Shown: positions 10,753-22,287 of the stretch, in pieces | Numbering within the stretch: position 1 is the first letter of the stretch | Layout of the letters: each line of letters begins with the position of its first letter | Source: Xenopus tropicalis | Lineage: Eukaryota > Chordata > Amphibia > Anura > Pipidae | Direction: 5' to 3' | Length of the DNA stretch: 64,000 nt | NCBI RefSeq assembly: GCF_000004195.4 | Contig: NC_030678.2 | Location: 157,087,547-157,151,546 of the forward strand | Translations under genes and position numbers: made by a program | Notes under the pieces: generated by a model | Databases searched by the model: none | Told to the model about the DNA's origin: nothing | Seen by the model: only the letters and a program-made list of their open reading frames with translations

Positions 10753-11404
10753 TATTCCCTCAAGCTGTACAGCCGTCTATAACACTGGGAAACTTTCTTT
10801 AGCAATTCAGTTCTGCAAACACGCAGCACAGACAATGAGATAGCTAACGATAATCGAAACAGATATAACCTAATTTATAAAGCTCTGAGTTGACTGTTGG
10901 TAAAAATAAGTATTTTTTCCCAATTAGAGCAATCATCCAGAACATTGTGCACTCCCCAGGCAGGCATAACTACACCGCACTACACACCAAACAACGCCAT
11001 TAAGCCAACCCCATGCAGATTTCCCAGCAAACACTGCCTGGAATCTCTTGATTAATCATACTGGTAACACTAACAGCAAAGGGAGAAAGTATCGAGAACA
11101 TTTTAATGATTCTAAAATAATATACTGCAATAATAGCGTGTGTGAAAATGCAGCATATGTACAGTAGGAATAGGACAACAGCATAAATATAATAAATCTA
11201 AATTATTTTGCATAGGACTTGAGCTGAATGCATGTAGGAAGTTCATTAATTTGATGTTTCTACCATTAGCTCTTTATATGGACGTCAATGGAGAAATTCC
11301 CAGTCACTCTCCTAGTTGCAGACTGGGTTAAAGAAATGAAATGTGTTATGGAGGAACTAACTACCAAATCCATAGCCCTGAGCCAAGTGGATGGCTATCT
11401 CCAA
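10753..11404. other. No supported feature
   Basis: Unique-looking AT-rich sequence up to the family D terminus at 11405. Confidence 0.5.
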
Positions 11405-12655
11405 TAGTGATGAACGAATCTGTCCCGTTTCGCTGAAAAATTCTCAAATCTTTCAAAAGATTCACGAAATGGCGAAAAATTTGCGAAACGGTGAAAATGT
11501 CGCGCATCAAAAAAAATTGACGCCTGTGGCTATTCTTTTGTCGCCCGCGGCTATTGTTTTGTCACCTGGCTATTCTTTTGTCGCCCGTGGCTATTCTTTT
11601 GTCTCCTGGCTATTCTTTTGTCACCCACGGCTATTCTTTTGTCGCCTGGCTATTGTTTTGTTGCCTGGCTATTGTTTTGTCGCCTGCGGCTATTGTTTTG
11701 TTGCCTGGCTATTCTTTTGTCGCCCGCGGCTATTCTTTTGTGGCCTGGCTATTCTTTTGTCACCTGTGGCTATTCTTTTGTCACCCGCGGCTATTCTTTT
11801 GTCACCCGCGGCTATTCTTTTGTCGCCCGCGGCTATTCTTTTGTCACCCGCGGCTATTCTTTTGTCGCCCGCGGCTATTCTTTTGTCACCCGCGGCTATT
11901 CTTTTGTCACCCGCGGCTATTCTTTTGTGGCCTGGCTATTCTTTTGTCACCTGTGGCTATTCTTTTGTCACCCGCGGCTATTCTTTTGTCACCCGCGGCT
12001 ATTCTTTTGTCGCCCGCGGCTATTCTTTTGTCACCCGCGGCTATTCTTTTGTCGCCCGCGGCTATTCTTTTGTCACCCGCGGCTATTCTTTTGTCACCCG
12101 CGGCGAAACGGTGAAAATGTCGCGCATCAAAAAAAATTGACGCCTGTGGCTATTCTTTTGTCGCCCGCGGCTATTGTTTTGTCACCTGGCTATTCTTTTG
12201 TCGCCCGTGGCTATTCTTTTGTCTCCTGGCTATTCTTTTGTCACCCACGGCTATTCTTTTGTCGCCTGGCTATTGTTTTGTTGCCTGGCTATTGTTTTGT
12301 CGCCTGCGGCTATTGTTTTGTTGCCTGGCTATTCTTTTGTCGCCCGCGGCTATTCTTTTGTGGCCTGGCTATTCTTTTGTCACCTGTGGCTATTCTTTTG
12401 TCACCCGCGGCTATTCTTTTGTCACCCGCGGCTATTCTTTTGTCGCCCGCGGCTATTCTTTTGTCGCCCGCGGCTATTCTTTTGTCGCCCGCGGCTATTC
12501 TTTTGTCACCCGCAGCTATTCTTTTGTCGCCCGCGGCTATTCTTTTGTCACCCGCGGCTATTCTTTTGTCACCCGCGGCTATTCTTTTGTCGCCTGCGGC
12601 TATTGTTTTGTCGCCAGTGGCTATTGTTTTGTCGCCCACAGCTATTCTTTTGTCG
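11405..12655. mobile_element. hAT MITE family D whose interior became a minisatellite
   Basis: Left end TAGTGATGAACGAATCTGTC and inner segments (CAAATCTTTCAAAAGATTC, GCGAAACGGTGAAAATG) are typical of family D. After about 115 bp the element passes into a GACGCC(T)...CTATTCTTTTGTC array. No right terminus (TTCGCTCATCACTA type) is found, so the far end was lost or replaced by the array. Confidence 0.7.
11521..12655 (+). repeat. 21-bp minisatellite with a 620-bp internal duplication
   Basis: Units of 21 bp (GGCTATTCTTTTGTCRCCCGC) mixed with shorter CCTGGC variants of 18-19 bp. The hAT-derived lead-in GCGAAACGGTGAAAATGTCG occurs at 11484 and again at 12104, exactly 620 bp apart, with the same unit order after it, so a 620-bp block was duplicated. 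All six long frames here (AILLSPA, YSFVTRG and LFFCHPR repeats; the complement gives AAGDKRI) are stop-free readings of the unit. Confidence 0.92.
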
Positions 12656-12751
12656 CCCTTACAATCCCCTATTGGGCAAATGCTTTAGTTATATAGGCTA
12701 CCTTACCAAGCAGTCAGGACATCCTGAACTAATATAGCAGGCTACCCACCT

Positions 12752-13053
12752 GTAGGGTTGCCTCCGAAGAGATGGGTCTGTGATGTCAGGGGTGGAGCCA
12801 TGGTCCAATTGGGGCGTGGTCAAGTACATTGCCGGTAAATTTGTAATAAAGGCCCTGGCCTTCAATAGTGTTTTACTGGCTAGGCTGATAAAGTACTATC
12901 CAGCTGGCAAGCCTACCCACCAGGCTTGGACTAGGATTTAAAAGAGGCCATGTCATTTAAACAACACAGATGCCCAAACAGCCCCCACCAGGCCAATAAA
13001 TACAGACTGTCTATGGCATTTGCCAGAACACACAGATTGCCAGTCCGGCCCTG
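12752..13053. mobile_element. hAT-like fragments
   Basis: AGGGTTGCC at 12754 resembles the terminus of a family ending in GGTGGCAACCCT (32632, 38976, 41990). A second piece spans 12921-13053 with ends CAGGCTTGGACTAGG and CCAGTCCGGCCCTG. TSDs are not convincing for either. Confidence 0.45.
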
Positions 13054-13689
13054 CCACCTGCATAAGTTGAATTAACTACTAAAACCTTAACATTGTAGAA
13101 ACGTAAATGTCTAGACTGCTGTCATCTATTGTTCCATTGCTTAATGGTATCTTATATCTATGGGGTTTTAATGACTATTATTACTGTTTCTGTTATTCTC
13201 TTCCCTCCCAAGAGGAACAATGGAATCTCCCCTCTATAAATCCCAACACTGCCCCAACTGACATTAACTTGTACTGTATTTCCACGAAAAGTCCCATATT
13301 TGTTACTCGCAGACACTTCCTAAAGGATTTATCTTTTTTTTTTTTACTCTAAGAATATTTAATTTTAGTGAATAATTACTCGATTGTTTCACACAGAATG
13401 TGAGCGCTCGCTGCATTAATATAGGCTGCACACTACAATCATTTCATTTCTCCACAATGTCAAGGCAAATATAATTCATCAGTTCAACATGCCAGCAATT
13501 ATACAAGCCATCGTTTGTCATGAACATTTTAATCAAGAGCTGAGCTAGGATTGCATTTTTATTAGTCATAAATTAATGTCACGGAAAGATGCACAATTGC
13601 CCATTGCCCAATCACTTCCATCAAAAAGACTGACTTTCCTGGACAGCTCACATGTATTTCTTACTATGTCTCAGAAACCCATGAATTCT
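13054..13689. other. No supported feature
   Basis: Unique-looking sequence, no recognised repeat or gene. Confidence 0.5.
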
Positions 13690-13875
13690 GTATTAAAGCA
13701 GACAATTCATCATGGGGAAAGAGATAGTGAAAGAGCAATGGTATACTCATATATACAGACTGAGTCTGAGCTTTCAGAAGGAGCCAGCGCTACACATTAG
13801 AACGGCTTTCAGCTAACCTATGGTTTCTCCTACTCCCATGTAACTGGAGGAGTCCTGAGCTGGACTACTCTATAG
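13690..13875 (-). mobile_element. Fragment of the T2-type element seen at 46942
   Basis: The stretch with CTTTCAGAAGGAGCCAGCGC and CTCCCATGTAACTGGAGGAG matches, in reverse orientation, 47290-47395 inside the T2-type element. Its TTAA ends are not retained here. Confidence 0.6.
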
Positions 13876-13899
13876 TGTTGATATCATACTTGGGGCATG

Positions 13900-14165
13900 G
13901 GAGCATTTTTAGCAATACAGGTCAGGCACCTTCTTATAATCCCCTCTAATGTACTTGTACAGAGTAATCATGTCCCCTCCCAAGCGCCTTTTTTCCCAGA
14001 CAAAACAACCCCAACCTGACAGTCTAACCTTATAGTTTAACCCTTCCATCCCCTTAACCAGTTTAGTTGCAGTCTTTGTACTCTCTCCAGCTCATTAATA
14101 TCCTTCTTAAGGACTGGAGCCATAGTTAATAGGTTTCCATAAGGGATCCCACACTGCCAATGTTA
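13900..14165 (-). mobile_element. CR1-clade LINE fragment (reverse transcriptase ORF C-terminus)
   Basis: Read on the minus strand, 14030-13940 translates to a segment containing WEKRRLGGDMITLYKY followed by IRGDYKKV. This is the conserved C-terminal block of CR1/L2-like ORF2 proteins (LEKRRLRGD, then a tyrosine-rich helix). The fragment is short, lacks the polymerase core and endonuclease, and would be non-functional. Confidence 0.75.
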
Positions 14166-14461
14166 CCATGCATTGATATGCCCCAGTGCCACATCAGCTG
14201 AACATCCCAAGATAATATTTTAAATCAGCCAGATGTTGATTGGGCAGGTTTGATTCTCCAGTCGGATTCAGGACTGCATCTGCACATTGATTTGGTCTGA
14301 CTGCCTATATAGCGGCAATTATGGTCCAACTGTTTGGCCCTTGGGCCCCTCAAGGTGAGCATAGAGCTTCACATGTATGACCAGCTTTATCATGTACTGT
14401 AACAACAGCAGCAAGATGGGAAAGGTCCAAAGTGCTTTATCTGCATGTATTTACAGATTTA
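14166..14461. other. No supported feature
   Basis: Unique-looking sequence between the LINE fragment and the hAT element. Confidence 0.45.
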
Positions 14462-14705
14462 CAGGGTCGGACTGGGGGGTGAAGGGCCCACCGGGGCTCC
14501 TGTCCCAGGGGCCCTGCAGGTGCCCCCAGCCAGGCGTGTCCCCTAACCCCCCCCCCGCAGGGGCCCCCCAACCCCTCTCGCAGGGCCACCCGCCTGACGT
14601 CCTCCTCCAAGCGTGTAAATTTAACGCGTCAGGGGAGGAGTGGTCATGAGGGGGAGCGCCGGCAAGGGATTTTTCCCGGTGTCCCAGCGGCCCAGTCCGA
14701 CCCTG
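14462..14705. mobile_element. Short hAT MITE (CAGGGTCGGACTGG ends, 244 bp)
   Basis: Ends CAGGGTCGGACTGG and CCAGTCCGACCCTG are near-perfect inverted repeats, related to family H. Flanking octamers CAGATTTA and TGTATTTA agree at 5 of 8 positions. The interior is GC-rich with C runs and no coding potential. Confidence 0.72.
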
Positions 14706-16351
14706 TGTATTTATATACAGTACTTTCCACTATATCTGTTGTCTCTCCCAATGTTGTGCAGCTTTTACAATACATTTAAGTCAATGGGCGACTTTTTTCT
14801 TTTTACAGCACAACTTGATATTTTTTCTCAGCAAAACCTGGTGAAAAATGGTGCTCATCACTACTGTGCACCAATGTGCATGATAAGGGTTTCCAGCTTA
14901 AAAATCAAAACCTCCAAATCTTTTTAATACAAGGACTCAGCAGAGCCCCTTTCATCTCCTAAACACAATCCCATTAAAACGCACAAGCATTAGTAAGTCA
15001 TTCCGTTACTATTTCAACAGAGCCCTGGCGTAGAGCAGACTGGTTCAACTTCAAAGTTCCCTGTGCGGTTTGATACACAGCCAGCTTTACTATGGGCATA
15101 TTGAGAAGACGGATAATTCTTTTAAGACTGAAATATCCAATATTCATTTTAGCAGAGATTTATACATGTGATTTCTCACCGGAACGGGAACTGTCGGCAA
15201 CAAACTGGAGATCTGTTCTACTTTATGCTGACAGTCAGTATATAAACCACCTAGGAAGAAGTTTTCATCCACATTAACTGGCACAGAGGATTATCCAGGA
15301 GCTTGACAAATACATGCTTAGACAGTGAGCGCTACTCTGTGACAATACTGCACTTCATACTGTTCCTGGGGGCCGTATCTAAGCATTGGGTATGCATCCT
15401 GTGCAATTATTTCTTCTTGACACTGAACTTTTAGATAATTAAACAGACGCAACTAAAGAAATATCCAAATAGCTTATAGAGAGGGGAGCTTGCAGTAAGA
15501 ACAGTCCATAGAAATATCACCATTATTTTCACTTCCATAAGGGAGAATGATGTTAGAAATAGCTTGTATTGAATCGCAGCCTCTATAAAAACAAATTTCA
15601 GCCATACAGACTGATACATTTACTTCTCATTATGAATTAACATTACTTGTACTGTGATTTCTAAGACTAATGCTATGGTTACACAGGGCTCACTCTCGGC
15701 CTCTATGCTCCAAACAGCCTTTCCATGTGCTGGAACCTGAAGCCACTGTGTTGGCCGTGGTGCAGGAACATGGTGCAGATTTCAGCACTGAAATGCATAC
15801 TCACACATTTCGGCACCTAAATCCAGTGGTGATGCAGTGGCTTTGGGTTCTGATCAGAACATAAGGGCGGGTTTCCCTGGCATGAGAATCAGTTATGCTT
15901 AATTGCCCTTTCAACTGATTAAAATCTGGAGGGGTTTGCAATTCTAGAAAACGCTGTCCGTTGTTAATAGACAATTTAAGGTGGCTACACACCAAGGGAT
16001 TGGCTCATTCCGCATTTTAACCCTAGCACCCACAGGCTGGGACAAATCAGGCTGAAGCTCTGGCCAAGTAGTATTGTTGCCCATAGCCAGCCCTCTGCAC
16101 ACTGGTAAACCAAACCTCTTCCATCAAACCTACAAATTAACCAGTTAACTTCTATCAGCTCCCCTCATTGCTCACATTAGATTGTAAGCTCTTGCAGACA
16201 AAGGCTTCTTTACCTATTGTCTCAGTTTCTCTGTACATATGTCATTTCTTTTTTTTTTTAAGTATGCATCTTAATTTATTAATCTACATTTCACACATTG
16301 GCTTCGATGCACTTTGCCTTTACACAGTCTAATTTCAATAGAGTTGGCCAG
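14706..16351. other. Long stretch without supported features
   Basis: No terminal repeats, tandem arrays or coding exons recognised. Around 16165-16215 the motif TTAGATTGTAAGCTC occurs, a piece common in dispersed vertebrate repeats (a similar piece lies near 47985); the element cannot be delimited. Confidence 0.45.
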
Positions 16352-16528
16352 CAGGGCCGCCATCAGGGGGGCACAGGGGGGACAGTTGTCCCGGGCCTGG
16401 GCGTTTAAAGGGGGCCCGGCCGTGCTAGAGTTTTTTTTTACCTCGGGCCCCCTTCACTCAACTCTGGGCCCTGTTACTTCCATTGCCGGCGTCCGCTGTT
16501 ATGTCCCGAACTCACCACTACATGTGCA

Positions 16529-16564
16529 CTTTTATAAAGTTGCGCCCTGTGCTCACTGACGTCA
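16529..16564 (-). promoter_or_regulatory. CRE-TATA module, opposite orientation to that at 2337
   Basis: On the minus strand TGACGTCA (16564-16557) is followed by GCAC(A/G)GGGCGCAAC-type sequence and TATAAAAG (16536-16529). The block from CRE to TATA is nearly the same as 2337-2372 on the plus strand, although the two host elements have different termini. Confidence 0.4.
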
Positions 16565-16619
16565 CACGCACAGAGTTGACACAGGTGAGGAGCAGAAGGA
16601 TGCTGGCGGCGGCGGCAGT

Positions 16620-16990
16620 AGAGGACTGGAGGATACTTGGGGGGACCCTTTGGGAAGGTGGAGGATGGTTGGGGGGACCCTGGGGGAAGGTGGAGGATGC
16701 TTGGGTGGGCCCTGGGGGAAGGTGGAGGATGCTTGGGGGGGGGCTTGGAAGAAGCAGCAGGATGTTGGGTGGGGGGAGCTGAAGGATGCTTAGGGGGCCC
16801 TGGAAGAAGCAGGAGGATTCTGGGGGGGGGGAGCGTCAAGAAGCAGCGGAGAGCGGGCCATTGTATGGGAACACTGGGGGAGGACCACAATGTTTTAGGG
16901 GGCCCTGGGCTGGCACTAATGCAAAACGTAACCCTTGGCCACAAATGTTTTAGGGGGGCCCTGGCTACCAAGGTTTTAGGGGGCCCTTGC
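16620..16990 (+). repeat. G-rich degenerate minisatellite
   Basis: Repeated GGAGGATGCTTGGGGGG and CCCTGGGGGAAGGT blocks of variable length, later units containing TTTTAGGGGGCCCTGG. Multiple runs of four or more G on one strand could form G-quadruplexes. Frames across it are low-complexity. Confidence 0.75.
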
Positions 16991-17093
16991 TAGCAATGCT
17001 TGTGTATCCCTTGTATTGATGGGAGGGCCAGTGGGAGGGTGGGGCCCAGAAAATTTTGTTGTGAGGGCCCTGTGATTTCTGATGGCGGCCCTG

Positions 17094-17617
17094 TTGGCCA
17101 GTACTATGCTTCATGTGCCTTTTATGTCCTTGTTTTTGCTTTTATTGAGAGTAATTTAAATACAAAACATGAGCATTGTTATTATTCTTGCATATATCTT
17201 TTTTTTTATAAAAGAAATAGAGCAGAACATTTGCTCTTAATAAATGTGCAAGTGTAGTCTACGATGTCTGGGATTGGATGTTTTTATGATCTCAGGCCTT
17301 ATTATATAACATACTGTGTTTATAGAGTGCAGGTAATTGTTAGATTAGTTAAGGTAACAGAGTAAAAGAAACTTTGTAAAGAAACGTCATTCAGCTAATG
17401 GTGACTCCCTATGCATTTCAGCTCCACAATTAATAATCATATAATAAGATTGTATAAATGTTTAAAGGCATTACAGTTTTCCTTGTACTTAAAGAAGCTA
17501 TAAATATTGATAATCATGGCAAATATTTATGATACTCAGAGCTGCCAACCAACCCCATTTCATAAGGGAGATATTGATATTTTTTTGGCCTGCATTTCGC
17601 TTTACACCAAATGATAA
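17094..17617. other. No supported feature
   Basis: AT-rich unique-looking sequence between the hAT TSD and the probable LTR. Confidence 0.45.
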
Positions 17618-18471
17618 TGTAGGGACCCATAGGGTTAAGCTCCCTATGGCTTTATCCCCTACCTCTTCACACCTTTATAATTATTGGGCAGAAGCCCTTG
17701 TACTCAGTTTACAGTTGTAAAGCTATCCCTTATAGGTTTAGCCTGGTTGTACACGCCCCCTGCAGACTGATATAGTGTCTGGCAGGAGGGAGTGGCTTCC
17801 TCTTTGGCTGCCACTGCTTTCAGGCATCAGTCCACTGAGCCTGGAGCACTAAGGCCCCAGTAGCATTTCATCTGATCAGTCGGGGACAGGGCCCCGTGAA
17901 TGAGGAAAAGACAGCATAGCAACATTTGTAATAGCCCCTCTAGGAGGTGTGAGATCAGTCAGACCTATTTAGTAAGGGCAGTCTTTAGCCCCATCCAGAA
18001 TACTAGGAAAGGAGTAGTCTTCCTACTAGGCCTTCATTGCCTTATTGTAGGGACACAGAAGTGCTAGGGAATTAGGTTAGCAAATATGCCTTGCCCTAAC
18101 CTCCACAAGAGCATGGGACTATGCCAGTGAGCTGCCTTACCTATCCTTCTGTTGGTGCTTTACCTACCCAACCTCTTGATGAGAAGGGATTACTAGGGAA
18201 GTATCATATTCTACCTATTGCTCATCTGTATTATCGATTGTACTTCTGTATGCTGGTCTACCTAAACTCTGCGTGAGTATTTGCTGATCCGTGCATTGAT
18301 ACATCTTGTCTTGGACAATAAAGCTTCATCTAGTTCATCTGCAAGAGCTCCTGGCGTCCTATTCATTTAATCTACTGCACAACACCAGTGTGAGTTGTAG
18401 TGCAACTACACCATATAGCCCTAGACTCAGCTCCCATATAGCGGAGGCCCATCCTGGGAAAGGGGGTTACA
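17618..18471 (+). mobile_element. Probable solo LTR (854 bp)
   Basis: The block begins TGTAGGGACCC and ends GGGGGTTACA, the TG...CA arrangement of LTRs. It holds a TATA-like TTTATAATT near 17675 and an AATAAA signal at 18317-18322 about 150 bp before the end. No primer-binding site follows and no gag/pol is nearby. Flanks GATAA and TGTAA agree at only 3 of 5 positions, so a 5-bp TSD is not proven. A Gypsy-type LTR is my best guess. Confidence 0.55.
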
Positions 18472-19276
18472 TGTAACACATGCTCTAAGTCCAACTAGTC
18501 TGGTAAATTCCCCTTATTACAGCCAAACAAGTGTTACAATAACATGAAATAAGGTCTCAAAAGCCTTGGATTTGGCATCATTGAAAGAGGACCATATGAA
18601 TGTGGCATGATTGTTAATAAGAACTGAGCCCCCATCAAACATTTCTATATTAACGGCCCCTGTAGGGTTAACATCAAGCACTACTGCACCACTACTGTCT
18701 CATTAAGCCACAGCAGTCACTTAGTGTGTGTGACGCACAGACATATGATTCATCTTAACCAAATGGCTTTACCAATGGGCATTTTATCCCTTTACTATAA
18801 AAGCAGAGATGCAAAGCTCATTTACTCTGAAGAGCCCCCGAGCATGACATAGGTTCAGAAAATTGAACTAATTGAGAACCAATCCATATATGTAAGCCAA
18901 ACGATATCAGTTATTTTGGAACTTTAACTATTCATTATCCAGCATTGAATGCAATTGCTGTATATCTCATGTTAAAGACTGAAAAAGGTTTACAAACAAA
19001 AGTATGGAATATAGTTAAAATATAGGCATATAGGCATATGTTAAAATGAATCTCAAGTCCTCAACAAATTGTACTTATACTATAGGGCAGGTCGGCTATC
19101 CATGCAAAGGCTACGGAGGAAGCTCTGAGCCAGACATGGCCGCGGGAAACCATACAGGAGAGCGGTTACATTTGGCAGTCGGGTGGGGCAGTTAGGAGTA
19201 AGGTGGCCACAGTTGGAGCCATATGCTGTAATATACAATTTATTTGGCCTTTAAAATAACTCATCATTGCCTACAA
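18472..19276. other. No supported feature
   Basis: Unique-looking sequence; no repeat ends or exons recognised. Confidence 0.45.
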
Positions 19277-20417
19277 CAGTGCTGTCCAACTTCTGTTGTA
19301 CCGAGGGCCGGAATTTTTCCGACCTACGTGGTGGAGGGCCGATAATGGAAGCCAGTTTTGACCACTCCCCTTTTTGAAACCGCACCCACTTGAAACAACA
19401 CCCATGTTATCACATGACCATACCCATATTAATGGTTGTAGTACAGCAAAAACCTGCCATACTCTGCCTGCCCTACCCTGCCTGTGTGTGCCATACTCTG
19501 CCTTCACTACCCTGCCTGTGTGTGCCATACTCTGCCTGCCCTACCCTGTCTGTGTGTGCCATACTCTGCCTGCCCTACCCTGTCTGTGTGTGCCATACTC
19601 TGCCTTCCATACCCTGCCTGTGTGTGCCATACTCTGCCTTCCCTACCCTGCCTGTGTGCCATGCTTTCAATGTGTGTGCCATTCTTGGCTGGTTTGTGCC
19701 ATACTTGGCCTGTGTGTGCCATACTCTGCCTGTGTGTGCCATACTCTGCCTTCCCTGCCTGCATGTGCCATACTTTCACTGTGTTTGCCATTCTTGGCTG
19801 GTTTGTGCCATACTTGGCCTGTGTGTGCCATACTCTGCCTGTGTGTGCCATACTCTGCCTGTGTGTGCCATACTCTGCCTGTGTGTGCCATACTCTGCCT
19901 GTGTGTGCCATACTCTGCCTGTGTGTGCCATACTCTGCCTTCCCTACCCTGCCTGTGTGTGCCATACTCTGCTTGCCCTATGATGCTTGTGTGTATGGCA
20001 CACACAGACTGCTACAGTCTGCACAATAACTATATATTAAAAAACTTTTTAATCGAAGTACCACCTCAGTATATGTTCTTTTTGTAGTGTGCAGGGATTA
20101 TTTGTGGGTTTCTACTCTTCCTGAGGTGTGAACAGGGGAACAATGGGGGTGATTACAGCCTGAGCCTGAGGTGTGAACACTGCAGGGGGTGAACAATGCA
20201 GAGATTAAAAGGTGTGAACAACACAGGGGATTACATATTTAAACAATGCAGCCTGATTACAGCCTGAATCTCAGGTGAGAACCATGCAGGGGGGCAGTTA
20301 ATCACAGGACTGATACCATTTAGATCTTACACAAGAGTAAGCCATCAAAGCAGCCAGACAGGTGGGGGGCACACAGAGGGGGGTCGCGGGCCTCATGCGG
20401 CCAGTTGGACAGCACTG
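19277..20417. mobile_element. hAT MITE (CAGTGCTGTCCAACT ends) with 20-bp minisatellite
   Basis: Ends CAGTGCTGTCCAACTTCTG and CCAGTTGGACAGCACTG, with a perfect 8-bp TSD GCCTACAA at 19269-19276 and 20418-20425. A truncated relative lies at 35245. The centre is occupied by a tandem array; no transposase frame. Confidence 0.93.
19455..19985 (+). repeat. 20-bp based minisatellite with compound units
   Basis: Core unit GTGTGCCATACTCTGCCTGT (20 bp) is iterated, interspersed with about 30-bp versions that add a CCCTACCCTG block. A longer block (TTGGCTGGTTTGTGCCATAC...) occurs at 19685 and again at 19793. The 150-240 codon cysteine-rich frames on both strands arise from it. Confidence 0.9.
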
Positions 20418-20736
20418 GCCTACAAGAATCCTACAACAATGAATCCACTCTATGGTACATAAGGGTGCAATAGTCACATTACAGACATGGAATCCACTAT
20501 TTTGGGATTCACCCAAGCCCCAAATCCTTCCTAAAGGACTGGGCTGAATACCGAACCGAATCTGAATTTACATATGTAAATGAGCATATGGAAGGGTTAA
20601 AAATTTTCCTCTTCTGTGTTTATGTCACAAAAAGTAGAGTGGATTAGGCCGAATCCGAATCCTGCCAAAAAAGGCCAAAAAACCCCTAAAACAAACATAA
20701 ACAGGTTACAGATAAATGTACTATAAAAATATATAC
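20418..20736. other. No supported feature
   Basis: Short unique-looking spacer. Confidence 0.4.
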
Positions 20737-21235
20737 AGATACGGGACCTGTTATCCAGAATGCTCAGGGACCTGGGGTTTTCCGGATAAGGGATCTTTCC
20801 GTAATTTGTAAAGAAAATCATTTTATAAAATTATAATTATTTGCTTATAATGGAGTCTATGGGAGATGGCCTTTCTGTAATTTGGAACTTTTTTGGATAA
20901 CGGGTTTCCGAATAAGGGATCCCATACGTGTACAGGTATGGGACCTGTTATCCAGAATCCTCAGGGCCTGGGGTTTTCCGGATAAGAATTTGGATTCATA
21001 CCTAAAGCCTAATAAAAATCATTTAAACATTAATTAAACCCAATAGGATGGTTATGCCTCATATAAGGATTCATTATATATCAGGATCAAGTACAAGGTA
21101 CAGTTTATTACAGAGAAAAAGGAAATCACTTTTAAAAATTAGAATTATTTGCTTATAATGGAGTCTATGGGAGATGGGCTTTCTGTATTTTGGAACTTTC
21201 TGGCTAACAGGTTTCTGGGTAATGGATATAAATAG
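20737..21235. mobile_element. Two adjacent family A copies
   Basis: Two copies in the same orientation meet near 20935: each starts with ACGGGACCTGTTATCCAGAA-type sequence and has the TGGAGTCTATGGGAGATGG arm. The first is short, without the 113-bp unit; the second has one unit. Both are diverged. Confidence 0.75.
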
Positions 21236-21845
21236 ATGAATGAGAGGGGGGGGGGACTGGCCTATAATTCCAATATATATCTAACTAGTACTCCTATAAA
21301 TGGCACAAATAACAGAATCATCACAGGAAGAAGTTTGAACTTGAATTCTGTCATTGGCGGCACTCAGTTAAGCTCCTCCCTGTTGCTGATTAATGGCCTC
21401 CTTCATACACTGACATAGGAATTGGCTATTGCTCTCATGAATCGGATCACAAAGTGAAACTAACGATTAAAATCCATCTCCTTATGTGCATGATTATTCT
21501 TCCGCTCTCCACAAATGACCTATATCAATCTGTAATTATTAGATAAAAGAAACATTTACCCAGCGACATAACTAGGCTAGAAATAATGAGAGGATTTTTT
21601 TTTCAGCTGAACTTATATCATCAAAGTTCTTTTTTCTGCAAAATCATTTTCAGGCACCCAATTATACCTGTAGAAAAAGTCAACATCAGACCGTTCCGGT
21701 GAGGCGCCAGGGTATCTTCTACAGCTAGAGAGGGGGGCAAACTGCCTCTGCCAACCCACAAAGGGGTGGGGGAATAGCAGTGAGCCCCTTGCCACTTCAG
21801 TGATCTGGGCCCTGGGGAGACGTATTACTTATGAATATAGCCCAG
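21236..21845. other. No supported feature
   Basis: Unique-looking sequence between family A copies. Confidence 0.45.
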
Positions 21846-22287
21846 TACAGGTATGGGATCCCTTATCCGGAAACCCATTATCCAGAAAGTTCTGAATTAT
21901 GGAAAGCCCATCTCCCATAGACTCCATTATAAGCAAATAATTCTAATTTTTAAAAATGATTCCCTTTTCTCTGTAATAATAAAACAGTACCTGTACTTGA
22001 TCCCAACTAAGATATAATTACCCCTTATTGGGGGCAGAACAGCCCTATTGGGTTTATTTCATGGTTAAATGATTCCCTTTTCTCTGTAATAATAAAACAG
22101 TACCTGTACTTGATCCCAACTAAGATATAATTAGCCCTTATTGGGGGCAGAACAGCCCTATTGGGTTTATTCAATATTTCAATGATTTTTAGCAGACTTA
22201 AGTTATGGAGATCCAAATTACGGATAGAGCCCTATCCGGAAAACCCCAGGTCCCAAGCATTCTGGATAATAGGTCCCATTCCTGTAT
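21846..22287. mobile_element. Family A copy with two 113-bp units
   Basis: A complete-looking copy: left end ACAGGTATGGGATCCCTTAT, arm TAGACTCCATTATAAGC, then units starting at 22011 and 22124 (113 bp apart), and right arm CCGGAAAACCCCAGGTCCC, ending CCCATTCCTGTA. It shows how the 113-bp segment sits between the inverted arms. Confidence 0.85.

Larger units (their letters stand above)
16352..17093. mobile_element. hAT MITE with GC-rich core (742 bp)
   Basis: Ends CAGGGCCGCCATCAG and CTGATGGCGGCCCTG, with a perfect 8-bp TSD TTGGCCAG at 16344-16351 and 17094-17101. The interior begins with a GGGGGCCCGGC hairpin shared with the hAT at 2168, then a CRE/TATA block, then a G-rich degenerate minisatellite. 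No transposase. Confidence 0.93.

Noticed and set aside
11391..12737. Long frames of 150-356 codons with AILLSPA / YSFVTRG / LFFCHPR repeats
   Set aside because: All three forward phases and the complement are open across the same 21-bp minisatellite; the frames are readings of the repeat, with family D MITE sequence at the start.
17618..18471. 5' LTR of a full-length retrotransposon
   Set aside because: No primer-binding site, gag or pol follows; only a solo LTR is supportable.
19374..20087. Cysteine-rich frames of 180-237 codons
   Set aside because: They are produced by a 20-bp minisatellite inside a hAT MITE with a perfect TSD; no signal or conserved spacing beyond the unit.
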